DNA of 64,000 nucleotides from contig NW_002060965.1 of the NCBI RefSeq assembly GCF_000150275.1, positions 562,923 to 626,922 of the forward strand, read 5' to 3'. The stretch comes from Trichoplax adhaerens. Its lineage: Eukaryota > Placozoa > Uniplacotomia > Trichoplacea > Trichoplacidae. The notes below the pieces were generated by a model. It made no database searches. It was not told where the DNA came from and worked only from the letters and a program-made list of their open reading frames with translations. A program made the position numbers and the translations under genes. How positions within the stretch are numbered: the first letter of the stretch is position 1; each line of letters starts with the position of its first letter. Of the stretch, positions 48,301 to 63,400 are shown piece by piece.

Positions 48301-51300
48301 GAGACCTGATCAATTCATTAAACTACATTTATTTACGGTAACGTATCTTCCCAAATGCTAATCTTTCTCTTCTTGCACGGTTGTTAGGGCTTACCGTAGC
48401 AATACCGAGACATGATGATCAATTCATTAAACTACATTTATTTACCGTAACGTATCTTCCCAAATGCTAAGATAGCTAATTGGACGAATTAAAATTTACG
48501 ATTTTGCCGATTTATTGGCTTATACTTGCGCCGGCTAAGTGCGAGTTATAGCTACAACGCCATGGATATATGTACCCGTATAGTAGTTTGATTAGTGGTT
48601 TGTCTAGTTAAAACTTAAATTATTCGTAACGATTATCAAGGAATAACAGAACCCGGGAATGGAATCCGGAAATCGGATACAGTATAATACCAGATCAGCT
48701 TAACACTATTTCAGTAATAAATAATTTAATCATCTCCTTAACCAAGTCAAAGTCTATCTTTTGAAAATTTTCGATACAAAGTTATGATTAACCCTTTGTT
48801 TCATGCAGCTCGAATGATATACGACATTTATAATTGGGAATTCCTAAGCAGTATTGTTCGATTATAGTGTTGCTATGCAGAGTATTAAATAGTGAAACCC
48901 TTATTTCCGTTGAGCAATCAATCATTGAATAGTAGTTCACGTTTTTGAAGAATTCACGAAAAATTTGAAGTACAGAAATTATTTCGTTGTATTAAAATTA
49001 ATAACTAATAAATGGATCGTATGACAATCACTTCAAAATAGAAATACCTTAACATAGAATTTCACATTAAAATTGATTACATTCCAGGTGCTCGTTGAAT
49101 AATTTTTATGAGCTATAAAAGCATGCTAGAAGTAAGCATTTTATATTATATTTGATCAGGGGTAATTTTATAATTTATTAACTTACTTGGAAGAAAGGAC
49201 TGGGTAAAATATCCGATGGCATTGCAATTAAATTTATTCTAGATCGTACAATTACAATCAGACAAGCAGCTTGTATCTATTCTCATGGATTGAAATCGTA
49301 TTGAAGATAAACAACTAATATCATAGGTTAAAAATTATTCTCCACATAAAGATCCGATGGAAGGCAAATTACACTGTAGGGATTCATGTTACCTATTTCC
49401 TAATTCTATGATTTAAGACCACAAAGAGGTGTTTTAAGTCAAGTTAATATTCGATTCAGGCTGGTATAGTCTGTATAATTATTATAATAGAAATATCTTC
49501 AATTAATTCAGATCGCTGTTTACGATCCAATGACTTCAGTGTCATACCATTTATTAAAAAGCGATAGGAATACAAACACACAATCATGTTTGAATTGATT
49601 TCTAAATCATATAATCAATTACAGCTAATTACTCAAGTAAACTTAGGCTATTTTGGGAGTAATGACTGTAGGATTTTGTAACGATAACATTTTAGAATGA
49701 TAAATATCGATAGGAAAGAAAAATATACGGAAGGAAGTTGTCAAACAGCTGTGTGATGAGTATCGAGAAATAAGATCAACATTGAATTTTTTTAGTTTTG
49801 ATATTCTGAATCAAATCGATAGGCAAAGTATACAATATGATACGAAGGGTGTCTAATCGAATGGATATTGAAAAACAAATTATTTAAATGGAAGAGAGAT
49901 GATCTGATTAAAAGTGATTATCCCGATAGAATTACTAGGAAAGATTGTCCATTCAATGTAAATAAAAGAACAAGAGTCGCAATTTTTGATTTTGCATTTA
50001 TCCAACGTCAGCCTATAGAAATGGATTGAAATCACGTCGCCATTGGCCTATTGCAAGTTACTCTATTCTATCCAAACGTATTGAAAAAGGGAAAGAACTG
50101 TATTGAGAAGACATCAAAATGAAAATTTAAAATAACGAAGAAAAGAGAGATCCAACAAGGGAGATATTATACAGTAACTTGTATCCACTTACGGCAATAA
50201 GTCGATATTGTCCAAAAGTGTTTTACTCTTTTCACCAATCCTCTCTCAGCCCTCTAATCAATTATTTAATATCATTAACATGATAAATAAAGTTAGACAA
50301 TAGGATCAACTAGATAATGGCGACCGTTACTTTTGTTAATAAATTCTTCTATAACAATGTTACAGATAGTACTAGCCGTTAATTGAATTGTATAGCGTCT
50401 ATTTTCTAATCTCCTCCTCCTAAATCAATCCTTCCTATTCGCCTTCCATGTTATCGTCATAATAGACTTGCAATTAAACAATCGTACAGTTATAATTTTA
50501 AAAAATATTTTGCCAGTGTCTCCTACCTGTACAAGGGTAATCTATTTTTAACAATATTCATTTATTCGCTTTATGGTCTAATGGTAGTAGGTCTTGAGTG
50601 ATGTTGAGTAATTCTCCATAGTCAGACGAGTATTATCGTGAAATTCGTCGTAGAATATTGCAAATCGATTAAACTCTAATATTGTTATACCAATTATTTT
50701 AAAAGTAGATTGGAAAGTGTCTCTAACTGGTACAACATCAATCTATGTTGAATATTTTTCAATCCGTTCTATATCTGATAGTCATTGACACATCTTGGAG
50801 AATCCTCCTTAACTACTTTATAAAGATTAGGATTATCGCCTAGCGATTAGGTGGTATACAATACGACCAATCCAATTGGTTCATCATCATTATAAGGAGA
50901 GCTTTATCAGACATTTGGAAAATAGTCTTAACTAAGATCAGGCCAATTCATTTTGAATATTTTCCAATTGATTTCAAGATCGTTATAGTCTGTCTTGAAT
51001 CTAGTGTCGAAAAGTAATTGTGAATTTCCCATTTCAAGTGTACGATTATCTTCAAGATAGATAGAAATTAAGCTGGTTGACCACTCTTTGAAAAAAATAA
51101 GCGGAAGAAAAATTGACAATCCATAATCGAATCATTGAATTTACAATTTTGTATTATTGCTAGCAATCGATAGAAAAGATAAAGCATTGAAGATTTGACT
51201 GAAAACTTGGTCTTTTGTATGAGTGTCAAGAATTGAATTTCCGTTGCTATAAAATTTTAATAATGTTACTGCAAACTTAATTTAATTATTCATTCCCCAC

Positions 51301-51483
51301 AATCGAATTTCACATACCTTTATAGTGGGCATCAACTTGATGATATCCAACAAGATTTTAAGCTGTTTTAATGGTATCACGGAAAGATTGATTGCGATTA
51401 CTTAAAAGTCTTAGGATAGAATTCACCCTTCTCCTTTTTATCTACTTTGATAAAATTTTAATCGATGTTAAAACAATTAAGTT
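45384..51483. other. 6.1-kb spacer between the two NLR genes
   Basis: AT-rich sequence with no recognised gene on either strand. AATAAA at 45655 could end NLR-A transcripts. It holds the two-copy repeat at 48250-48464. A loose ~200-bp periodicity is visible near 50515 and 50717 (GTGTCTC..ACTGGTACAA-like words). The NLR-B promoter should lie at its right end. I could not find remnants of CARD, NB-ARC or WD40 exons here, but diverged ones could be missed by eye. Confidence 0.45.
48250..48464. repeat. Two-copy tandem duplication, 106/109 bp
   Basis: Copies 48250-48355 and 48356-48464 both begin TGCTAATCTTTCT and share CTTGCACGGTTRTTAGGGCT, TACCGTAGCAA(C/T)ACCGAGAC, CATTAAACTACATTTATTTA and AACGTATCTTCCCAAA. 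They differ at a few bases and a three-base insertion, so the duplication is fairly recent. Confidence 0.9.
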
Positions 51484-54400
51484 ATGGATGAACTACAACG
51501 TAAGGCAATCATTGATCATTGGGATCGATTAGTAGAAGAATTACCTGGTCAGGATATGATTGATTATTTAGTTGCAGATCGAATCATCGACCATGAAGAA
51601 GCCATTAACATCGATATCTTACCAAACGAAAAAGAGAGAAATATTGAATTAATACAACACCTTTTAGCTTCAAGATCAATTCATACATATCCGTTATTTG
51701 TTAAAGCATTGAAATCCATTAATGATGTATCATCAAAGTCGTTGCTTGAATTGATTGAAGATCGCCATCATCGGTTACAGCAGAAAAAAGAATTGGAATT
51801 AAGTAAAAGATCGATGGATCATTTAATTCAAGGTAAGAAGCAATTTTTTATTTAATTTTTTTCTCATTTTTACCAACACTCCTTACAAGACTGATCCAAG
51901 TGCTAGATGTTGACTTTGATTCATAGAATATATGATATTGATTGAATATAAATGGACGATAAAGTCGAAATTTATGAGACGAAGATTAAGAACAATGTAC
52001 AGTAACTAATTCGATAAACATGATAGGATAAAAAATAGTATTTGTTATCACTTTCCAGTCTATTCATTATCCTCACTCGTACTTTTATTCTTAAAACTGG
52101 ATCTTCGAAGGTAATTACTTACTAAGAGAATTTTTGTTTGCGCTAATTTTTATTTTAATTGGGCTATATCATGGTGGTAAGAAGGTCAATGTTATGCTTT
52201 GGGGTCCTTGTGAGATGTATTGAATCATGTTGCACTGGTATCTGAAGGTTTTATTATCCTTGGACACCCTTTCAATTTACTTTAAATTACTCTATTTTTA
52301 AAAGACAGCTTCTTTTCCTTTCTCCTACTACTCTATCTCACAGTACCATCTATAAAGGGTTCTTTGACTATCACTAACATTATTTCAGTGTATAAACGTT
52401 CTTTCCACCATAATTATAGAAATCAATAGTCACGTTATTAAGGAAAATTGTAAGAATAACATTTTACTATTACAATCTTGCTTCCTTTTCTTGCAAGTAT
52501 AGGTTGATATTTCCGATCTTTAATCTATTTAAATTAAATTTTTGACAACTTCTATAGACTTGATGTGTGTGACGTAATGCTATAATAGAGGCTTTCAATC
52601 GATACATTTTTAGACATGTATATTTTAACTGTTTGGATATTACATCACTAATTATTCGATCTGACATTAACTTGAACTTATTCAAACTCTTTATAGGTAC
52701 TGTGATTCCGTTTAGTAATTTTCTAGCTAGTTTATTTGTGATAAAGTGTTACAAAAATAGTGTAGATTTCTGAAAAATTTTCACCATAATATATAATTTG
52801 GTTTGTATACCTAGGGTTATGTACTTGCAGCTTAATTATCTAACAGCCTATAACACTTAGAATATTGGCAATCTAACTATTCTAGCATAGTCTCCTTACG
52901 CTAATCTTAAAGTATATTAAGGCAGCACTACATTTTTATAGGATCTACTGTAATCTGCTTCTGGTATAGATTAATTCATTTCGTTTTCATCTGGAACGCT
53001 TCTAACTTATCAATACAAAGTATATATTACTAACTAAAAAGACAATCAAAAATTTCGTTATTCTTTCACCATTTCTGCAATCGTCAGTCAATCACAATTC
53101 TTGATTTACAGTACAACAGTAATAGCGACAGAGTTGCGGATAAAAGGGCGGAAGGAATCTTTAACAGCAATCGCTTAAAAACTTTAATTTTTCAACGTGC
53201 ACTCTCATGTAGTTTAATAGTTACAGATTGCGTGAGAAATTTTAATGTCTCCCGGTAGTAAAAATACATTTCAGCATCGAGTAGGCTGTAATAGCACCAT
53301 ATAATTTATTATTAAGAAAATTAAATTGTAGAGAGAACTACTGTACGTCCAGTAAGAAATTGGACGAACGAACCTAACTGCAATGTCAGTTCTAGTAAAT
53401 ATCATGCTATTCAAATTCGGTAGTCTTGTACCGCCTTGATTTTATTCCCTAATCGTTTGATAGATTTATTGATTATCTTGGAGAAGTTCAAGATATAATA
53501 TTTGCATTGGGCTTTTTCTACACATTCTAACTACTATATTATTCCATAATCTTGGGCATGGAAGAGAAATTTCAAACAAAGTTAGACAATGGTAATAACA
53601 TATCTGCAGTCAGACATGAAAAAAAGTAAAAATCAATCGCTAGATTGAAAGGTGTCATGCACTTGTAATAATTATATCCTATGGTTCATTCTTGTCTTAA
53701 TAGGATAGAATTTAATTCCATATAACAGTATTATAAGACGATTCAAACTGAATCGCTGTGTTGATTGGCATTAATGAAGGCAATACGCCTTAACTCACTT
53801 ACTCGCACATACTGTGCTATAATGGTGGGATAAATGCGTAGATATCTAACCTTATAGAAAGGTTTATAAAACAGAATCATATGATGACTTAAATTGAATG
53901 GCTATACTTATCGGTATTAATGCAGGCTATATGCCTCAACTTAACCATATACTGTATTGCAATAGTGATATAAATACGTAGATATCTAACCTTATGGATA
54001 TTTTCATCATAGGATGACTTAAATTGAATGGGCATATTGACCGCCATTAATGCAAGCTACACATCTTAACTTACTCATATACTGTGTTATAATGAATTTA
54101 CTTTATACCTTACTATCCTGTTTTGCAGTACCTTCTTCGGATAAAACTGACCCAGGGGATGAATTGAACTCATTGAAATATTTACATTAGCTTATTCTCA
54201 CCTTTATACCCAGTCACACTGTTTTTTGTACCTTATTTTCGAAATAGCGGTGCTAAGCAATGAGATATTCGAACTCATTTTACTATTTGAAATTGATTTA
54301 TTATCACCTTCACATCCAGCAATCCTGTTTTTATAGCACCTTAATTCCGATAAATCTATGTAATACAGTAAGATAAACGCACTTCACCATTTGAAATTGG

Positions 54401-57400
54401 TTTAATAATTACTACCTTTATGTCTAGCTAGCTTATAGTTATAGTCACTTGTTTTATATAGCATTGGACTAAGTAATGGTTAAACTCGCTTCTCTATTTG
54501 AAATTGGTTTACTATCACCTTCATATCCAACAATCCTATTTTAGAGCACCTTCATTTCGATAAAGCTGTGCCATGCAATGAGCTAAACTCACCTCATCAT
54601 TTGAAATTAGTTTATTGTCACCTTTACATGCAGGTAGCCTGTGTTTACGTGTACAGCACCCTAGTTTATATAAAAATTGTGCTAAGCAATGAGTTGTTTG
54701 AGCTCTTTTTATTATTTGAAATTGGTTTATTATCACCTTTAGGTCTAGCTAGCCTACATTTTATGGTGTATTATTTTTACGTATATAAATTGTACTGAGC
54801 AATGAGTCAAACATTTTTAGCTATTTAAAATCAGTTTATTATCACCTTTACGTCTAGCTACTCTGTTTTTATAGCACTTTAATTTCGATAAAGCTGTGCT
54901 AAGCAACGAACTGAACTCGCTTTACTATTTAAAATTGGTTCATTATCACCTTTATGTCCAGCTAGCCTGTATTCATAGCGTTTTAATTTCGATAAAGTTG
55001 TACTACGTAAGGAGCTAAACTTATTATAACATTTGAAACTGGTTATGATCACATTTAATTCTAGCTAGCCTATATTTATAGCATCTTATTTTCGATGAAA
55101 TCTTACTTAGCAATGAGCTAAACTCATTTATTATTGAAATTGGTTTTATTGTCTTCTATAACTCTCGACTTATTACACATTTATGCGATATTGCAAGTTC
55201 TATTAATAATTATAAGCGTTGACTAATATTGCCAATTTATATCGTATTAATGTATTGTAGATAGATTAACTGATGGATACTTTGGGTCTATTTTATTAGC
55301 TCCTAGTCTAGATAGTGACGATCTTCCTGAATTACCATCTCATCCAGTAGTTCGTGAGAAATTAGCAAAAGATTTAGTAAAAGCTTTGTTTAGTTTAAGA
55401 GACAAGAATGGTTGGATTGTGATTCGTGGCTCAGAGGGTTCTGGCAAGACTGTTGTCGCTAATCTAGCCGTAAGAGATGAAAGAACCATAACAGATAACT
55501 TCCCAGCAGGGTTTATTTGGTTTAAAATAGGTAATTTTTCATTTTTTCATAGATATAGTGTATTAGTTCTCGTTTTATGTCAAATAGAGGTATTTATAGC
55601 TCATGGTCAATATTCATGCGTATCTAATTATTTTAAATCAAATAGATACTGTACTTGTAGAAATTCTGACATAAAGCCAAAGTTATTCGATTATCTTAAT
55701 TTGCATCATTTCTCGATTAATTATTTCAAGCAGTTTGAGATTTGAAATATCAGCTTGTGCTGTCCATATATTTGTCTATGACTAAAGTATGTATAACCCT
55801 GGCGGAGTGTCCATAATCTAACTGATTGAGTCAAGGCTAACTTACAACTACTTCAAGTCTAAGAATTGATTAATATCTAGTGCATGCTTTGTTGATATAC
55901 TATTAATTAATTAATTATTTGGCATAATTTAATATTTAATCAGCTTGTGTCGTTGGCGTATTCGTCTACACTGAAGTTTATACGAGCTCTTGTGAAGTGC
56001 TTAGGACTTACGTGATTTGAGTTAGTCTATTACTGTAAGCCTACTGATTGATCTGGTGTATAATTTGTTCGTAAAACGATTATTTATTCCATCAGTTTAT
56101 ACTATTGACGTGTATCAATGAAGTGTGTAGAAGCTCTTGTAAAGAATTTATGATTTAATTGATTGAGCTAATACATAACTACTGCAAGCCAAAGGATTTA
56201 TTAATATGTAGCATATTACTATTCACAGCAATTAGATGTTTTTGAGATCAGTTGACAGAAATAAACATCATAAATATTTTATACAGATTGTCGGTATTAT
56301 AATCGTCAACAATATTCTGTGTTGCCAATATACAAGAGCCTTCTATTCCTTGACTATAGTAGCAGTAAGAAATGGATCTAAAGATTAAAACTTTTTCTTT
56401 CCAGGCTGTACAGATATTAATGAACTCTTAATCAAGGTACAAGAATTTTATTTGATACTCAATCATAATGAAAAACCTCCACCTAGTACTATTGAAACCG
56501 TAATTGAAAGTATACGACTATTAATTGGTAAGTAGACAGTATTGATTGATCGATAAGCTACATATCCTATTGCATGTTCGGAATTAAGCACGTTATACTA
56601 ATCTATTTTTTGCCATGTTTTAATTCTCTGACCCTAGCTGATCAATATTATGGCATGTTACTTATATTGGATGATGTGCGCGACGGAAAAATATTAGAAT
56701 ACTTCGATTTGCCCTGTACGAAATTAGTAACAACAAGAGTATCTGCAATATCATTTCAAACGACTAACTATCGCATCAATTTGAGCACAGAGGTAATTTT
56801 TAAATCGACTAGAATGATAATGTAAAGTATTAGTATTGCCAAGATAACCTTAAAGATGCAAATAAAACGTCACTTTATTTTTAACTCGCTCATAAAAATT
56901 ACTTGTACGCATGAATTTCTGATCCCCAATATTCATCAAACGTATACACATGTACTCCAATATCTACAGGATGGATATACAAATTCTGAGGCCGAGAAAG
57001 CATTTAGTGCTTGGTTTGAAAATGATTTGACCTCTATTACTAGTGATGCAAGCAGTATTACTGAAGAACTGAAATGTGCTCCTATGGCAATAGCATTAAT
57101 TGGTGGCAACATCTTGCATGATGATATTCAATTTCAAAATCAGTTTAAAATGAACGGAAGCTCTCTTGAAAATGGTTATGCAACGAAATCAGTAAAATCC
57201 GCTAAAGTCGAAAAAATAAAATTTGCGTTAGGCAAAGCATTCGATACCGTCGACGTTGAGTTAGCTAGTAAATTACGGCAATTGGTTACTTTTCAAAAAT
57301 GTCCAAAGATTCCATTAAATCCATTAAATGTTTTATGGCAACTTAACGATGGACAAGTAGAAAATATTATGAATCAATTAGCTAAGCAAAGTTTAGTTTT

Positions 57401-60400
57401 AATTACAAAAAAACGACGAGATAAGTAAGTAAAAATTCAATTAATTCAAAGGCTAATCCTATAATCAGCGATACCCGTATTCAGTTGGACTAGTTTGTTA
57501 TTTTACTTTTGGGTGTAGGAATAAAATGAAGAAATTTTCAATTTTCGACCATACAAATGAATGATTTAATATCCTTGATTAGTCTTTTGAGGTTCGAATT
57601 GTAACTGACTATCTTTAACCTTTTTATTTCTACTTTTAGTCAATTACCAATCTATGAATTACATGATATAGTCATGAACTATCTAGTCGAAAAATCAACA
57701 AACTTAATGGAAATGCATCAGTCTCTGATTCGCCAGTATGAGGATAAATTCAATGGCGATTGGTTAGCTATCATGGACGATGAGTATATGCGCGATCATT
57801 TCATCTATCATCTACTACAAGCTAAAGAATATGATAAAGTCATGTCGATTTTAACCAATTTAGAATGTTTGGAAGTAAAGTTACGAGCTACATTAATATC
57901 TAGGGTATTGAACGACTTCCTTCAATGTCGTTCGATATTAAGCAAAGAGGTAAAGATCTGCTTCAGTTTTTTATTAGACTGCAGTATTCTATGTTTTGAC
58001 CACTATTCGTCTTGCTACGAGTACGCGTATATTACTTGTTCTGATAGTATAACATTTTCAAGAGTTATTGAACCGAACGATTTAGGCTTTAATGAAAGTT
58101 TAAATCTGAATCAGTTAAATAGTTATATTTAGGAACTTTATAAATTGGCATTTTATAATTTTATCACTATATGATATTCATACTGCTGATAGAAATGGTA
58201 TTCCATAGTACTTTACTGTAGATATTTATGAATACTGATCTTTCGCCTTATAACAGGAATTAAAGATTTAAAGTTAGATCCTTATAAAAGTGATATTCTA
58301 GTAATTCAGATCTCTTATTCTGTGTAGAAAGTTTATAAGTCTAAACTTGTCATCATCCTGGACACATGGCTAATTATGTATAGCAGTAAATTTAAAAACT
58401 ATGATTGCGTACGATTATAGCTACTAAACTGCAGTTCTGTCATGAAATCCTTCTACGCTAACAAAGTTATAAATAGCATTAGGTGTACTTGCTCTATTAA
58501 TTATAAAATGAAGTTGAAATAGTGGTTTAAATTCATGAATTTTAACCTTTTTTGCTTGTAATTATTTATATTGGTCTAGAACTGGGAAGCGATCAGTCAA
58601 TATTACCAATTTGTTATTTGTAACGGTAACATCTACAATATTAATCCTCAGCAAAGTATTATTCAAATGGCCTTGAGTAAGCTTGGCTGGCCTGATATTT
58701 ACGATAAAGCGGAAAAATTGGCAAAGAGATATTGCCAGGAATCACTATATTTTAAATGGAGGTAAGATGTTATCAAAACCGCCATTAGACAAACTGTTCG
58801 TCGTCAATTCTAACAGCTATAGCCTATTTCAAACCACCTGAGTTAACTTGTGGCAATAGCAAGATTAAAAATCAGCAGCAATCCATCATCCTATTACTTT
58901 GATCATTTGTCGTAAATTGCTTATTAATTGGTCCAAGCTGAGCTTTAAAGTTAATACTACAACTTTTTCTCTATTTTTTAATCGATAGCAACAATCATCA
59001 ATACGATGTTACCGATCAATCCATTTCATCTACGGAAATCCATAACGATCGAATAACATGTTGCAGATTTTCACATGATGGCAGCAAAATTGTATCATGT
59101 TGTGATGGAGGCGAAATTAAGGTTTGATAGTGTCCTATTCTCAATTTATTTATACAAATTTTAATCGATTCAGTGACAATTATCCTGCGTAGAACTTTAA
59201 ATTTAACTAGAGTTCTTCCATCTCATAAGGTCTGGGATAGTTTATCCTCCGCTGTATTAATTTCCATTAACTGTGGCCACAGTGATCGAATAACCCACTG
59301 TTGCTTTTCACCTAATGATAAACTCATTGCCACATCATCGTGGGATCACTCTGTAAAGGTAAATTGTTTATAATACTATAATTATTTTAAATAAGCGAAC
59401 TAATGTTTAAGATTTCGTAATGAATAATACTGATGCTGTGAGAGAAAATAAATTCACTTACCGGAATTATTTACTCTGATACATTCCTATCATAGTCTAT
59501 TATAACTAATTACTATCAACAAGAATGTTGTTTTGATCATAATCATCAGAATGTTCAGAGCACTATCATTAATCATTTTCTCCGATGGCCTTATCATGGC
59601 CTGCAACGTAATTTTGTATCTAGATCGTTTTAATGATCATAGCATTTGATCGATTTCCCTAATAGCTTTATTGTAAATTATTATGGCATCATGTTATCTA
59701 GATCATCAAAATAGCATTTTATTCATGAATTCCTTCGATGGTCATTTAAACCTAGAATATAAACTTATAAAACTATTTATTGCAGATTTGGGATGTCTAT
59801 ACCGGGAAAATTGTATTTAAATATGAGAGCCATTTATTTGCTGTTAATTGGTGTGAATTTTCCATGGACGGCGAAAAAATAGTTTCCTGTTCCGCTGACA
59901 AATTAATTAAGGTTGATATAATTGAGTGTATCATTTTAGAGTTTGCTTATATATTATTTTTATCAAACGCAACATGATTTTGCGTAAAGATGAATGTAAA
60001 CATAAGAAACCATTTGCCTATTTTCTGATATTTATCGGTACCCTTTATGATTTGGTTTAGATATGGGATAGCAGAACCGGTAAAGATCTTGTCATTTGTC
60101 GTGGCCACAGCGGTGGAGTTTTACAATGCCGTTTTTCCAAAGATGACAGAAAAGTCGTTTCTTGTTCATCTGACGAATCTTTAAAGGTAGAATTGTACTA
60201 TAATGCTGCTTGTTTTGTGTAAACTTATCGCTATGCTAAATCCTGTTGATAACATAGTGAGTTAACAGCGAAAGGATATACGGTTTAATATTAACAGAAA
60301 CACCATGTAATACTGTAGATTAGTTGACGGAATTTCATAGGGATAACTCCGATATACTCTCAGGCTTCCTAACATGGATGGCTAAAGTATCGTTCTGTGT

Positions 60401-63400
60401 TATGAACCCTTAGAAATGATGATACAAATAGTAGAATTTGAGAGTATTCAGCAATTCCATCATGATATTTTTAGATCTCATAACATTTGGCTTTAGCACG
60501 GTGTATTTAAATTATTAGAATGATAACTGTCTAATCGTCGCAGCAGTAGAAAAATAGTCCCTAAGAACATTAATCGCTCTCTTTGGTTTCTATTCTACCA
60601 TAAGATGTGGGATACCAGCAATGGCAAACTAATTTTCTCATGTCGTTGCCCTCATCGGGTTTCCGCCTGCTCATTTTTCGATGATTGCAATAAATTAATG
60701 TGCATCTGTCGAAACACAGTATGCATGTGGAATGCTCATAATGGATCATCACTAGGCCAATTTTATTGCTCGGGAGAAATTACAGCGTCCGCCGTTAGCT
60801 TAGACAGTAAATTTTTTGCTCTGTGCGTTTACAATGTCTTCAAGAAGAAAGATATTTCTTTACAAGTAAGGAGTAACTTATGTACTAAACTATTGCAGCT
60901 AGTTGCATTAAATCAGCTGTGGTAACCAATCATTTCGATTAGAACCAGTAGTAATTGGAATAAAACTACTAATATTTACCAAGAGTTGTACTTTCATCCG
61001 TTCTTTCTCCTAGGTATGGGATAATAAAAAGAAAAAATTAATATCTATCTACTACGGACACTCGAATAATATTTATAGTGTTCAATTTTCGCCAAATGAT
61101 CAAACTATTGTTACTGCTTCCTATGATAAGACCATTAAGATATGGCACCGTAATAAGAAAAAATTAAATCGCGCCGTTCAAGTTAAGAATAATTTACCCA
61201 GTTTAGAGTTATACGAATGCAAATTTATCGAAAACTGCCTTGTAGTTTATGCGGTACATGACGAAAAAAATCGATTAAAGGTAGGTTATATGGTCCGGAG
61301 TATTTTGCTTGATTCGTAGGGAGATAATTATACCTCTTACCAAGATATCACCGATTCTGTTAAAAGGAAGTTAACAACTTTTACTTTACCATCATTGGAT
61401 GAAATTTCTGTTATTCATTAATTGCTATACCTCAAGTACGGCCTGATCATTTCTATATAATTATCCACATGTAGAAATTACAATTTTCAATAATTTATTG
61501 AGTACTCGATGTTTGCATTGAATAACTACCAGACCAGTAATTAAAACATTTTGAAATTGCAACAGTACAATAATATTTATTTATCATTAACTTTTAATGT
61601 GTCGGCTTAAAAATGACAGCTAACCCTTAAGCAATCTTAAATTTAGTTTCCAATGCTTAAAATGATAGCGAATCTTCCTAAAATTATAGTTTAAATAACA
61701 TTTTCCACTTCCTTTTGAAAAGTCTAAATTAGAAATTACAATAATATATTCATCTTTTCTTGATATATCCAGTTTAGCTAACTATTAGCTATTCAATATT
61801 TTTGATATTAAAACTTTCAATTTGAATTTCCCATGACTTAATGAATCTTTTACTAATTTGTCCATTAATTGCTAGCAATATTTTATCGTCGCACTACTGC
61901 GTTAGTAAGACCTATTGTCATTGCTTTTGAAATCTATTCCACTATCCTGCTTTTAGATGTATGCTGGAACCGACAAAGAGTTTAAATTAATCTCAAAGTA
62001 TAGCACCTTTGGCCATAGAATTACCGCAATCTGTATATCAAATAACGGAAAGCAAGTTGCAATAGGTTTTAGTGAAGCTGGTGGAGTACAGGTAAGAGGA
62101 GATGTGAACCATTTTTAACTAAGAATTTTATACTTATACAGGTAAAATTGCCTATCTGCAGTCCTTTACTTAGCAAATTCATAACGTCTATTATAGATAA
62201 ATATCTTAGCATTTTATTACTCTCTAGTTATTATCCGCCAACGACATCAAGAATTGCCTATGGCATGTTAAAGGAAACTTGTGCGAGATGACGTGTATTA
62301 CGTTAATCAAATTTAGCAGCAATGATAACAATTTGATTGTTAAAGATGGCAACCGGCAATTATTTGTAAGTTGTATCATTTATCTTAGTTCTATGGATTG
62401 AACAGATTAGTTAGAAAGTCAACTTAAAACATCAAATTAATTTTGAAATGGGTTAGGTCTTAAGCTCGACCGGAGCTGTACTCTTTAAGAGTGGTAAAAA
62501 TCATGGCGATATCACCGGTTGTGCAATATTTCCAACTGGCCAAAGAGTTCTTGGTTGCTATGACGAAAGTTTTAAAGTACGTTATCCTGTCATTCTATTT
62601 ATTTTCTTCTTTAATTTTGCTGGAAAATAAGATTTTATAAAATGCCTTTCCTTCTAAACTAATTCGTAATATTTAATTGTTCTTAAATGAATTATTCTAG
62701 ATTTGGCATTGCTATGACGTAAGCCAAGTTGTCACTGTTAGAGCGCATAACGATATTATTGCGCATTTCGATATCTCTTATGACGAAAATATGCTAGCAA
62801 CTCTCTCCTTTGACAAGATAGTCAAGGTGAGTCGTCAAGTCTGCTAATATTCAAGCTAAATCATAAAACTGTAAAGTTTTTGCTAAAATATTGCAATATA
62901 TCTACAGCACATTATATAGAAGAGTTCCAAGTTCAATCAAAACGCATGCAAATTATAATACTTTCTGCTAATTAAAAGTTTGCCAGTATAACTCCTACTG
63001 GACGATACTATATCTGCAAGATCAAGGATCAGAGCATAGAATTACATAGATTTTCACTGAAAGTATACAGAATTAACAAGTCTTATATAAAATATAAAAT
63101 ATTTAAGCTAAATCATAGGATGTTAAAGTTCATATTTAAACATGAATACTGTACCGGTACCAAAGGATTCTATTATCGCACTCTGAATCCACTGTATATA
63201 AGAGAGCTGAGTTAAAATGTTCATAAAAGCTTTTAGCCTTTATTAAATAAAAATATATTAAAAAAAATTATGCTATAACCTATCACATAGAGAAACTCAG
63301 TGCTGAAATATATCTAACACATAGTACCTGCTTAATGCTGTACAGTAATTATATGATTGAAACTTATCATTTTACGGCATATTGCTCATAGATTTGGGAT

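Noticed and set aside
45384-51483. Looked for a third, decayed NLR between the two genes
   Set aside because: I found no P-loop, Walker B, CARD or WD-type exon in any frame by eye. A profile search could still detect a very old remnant.
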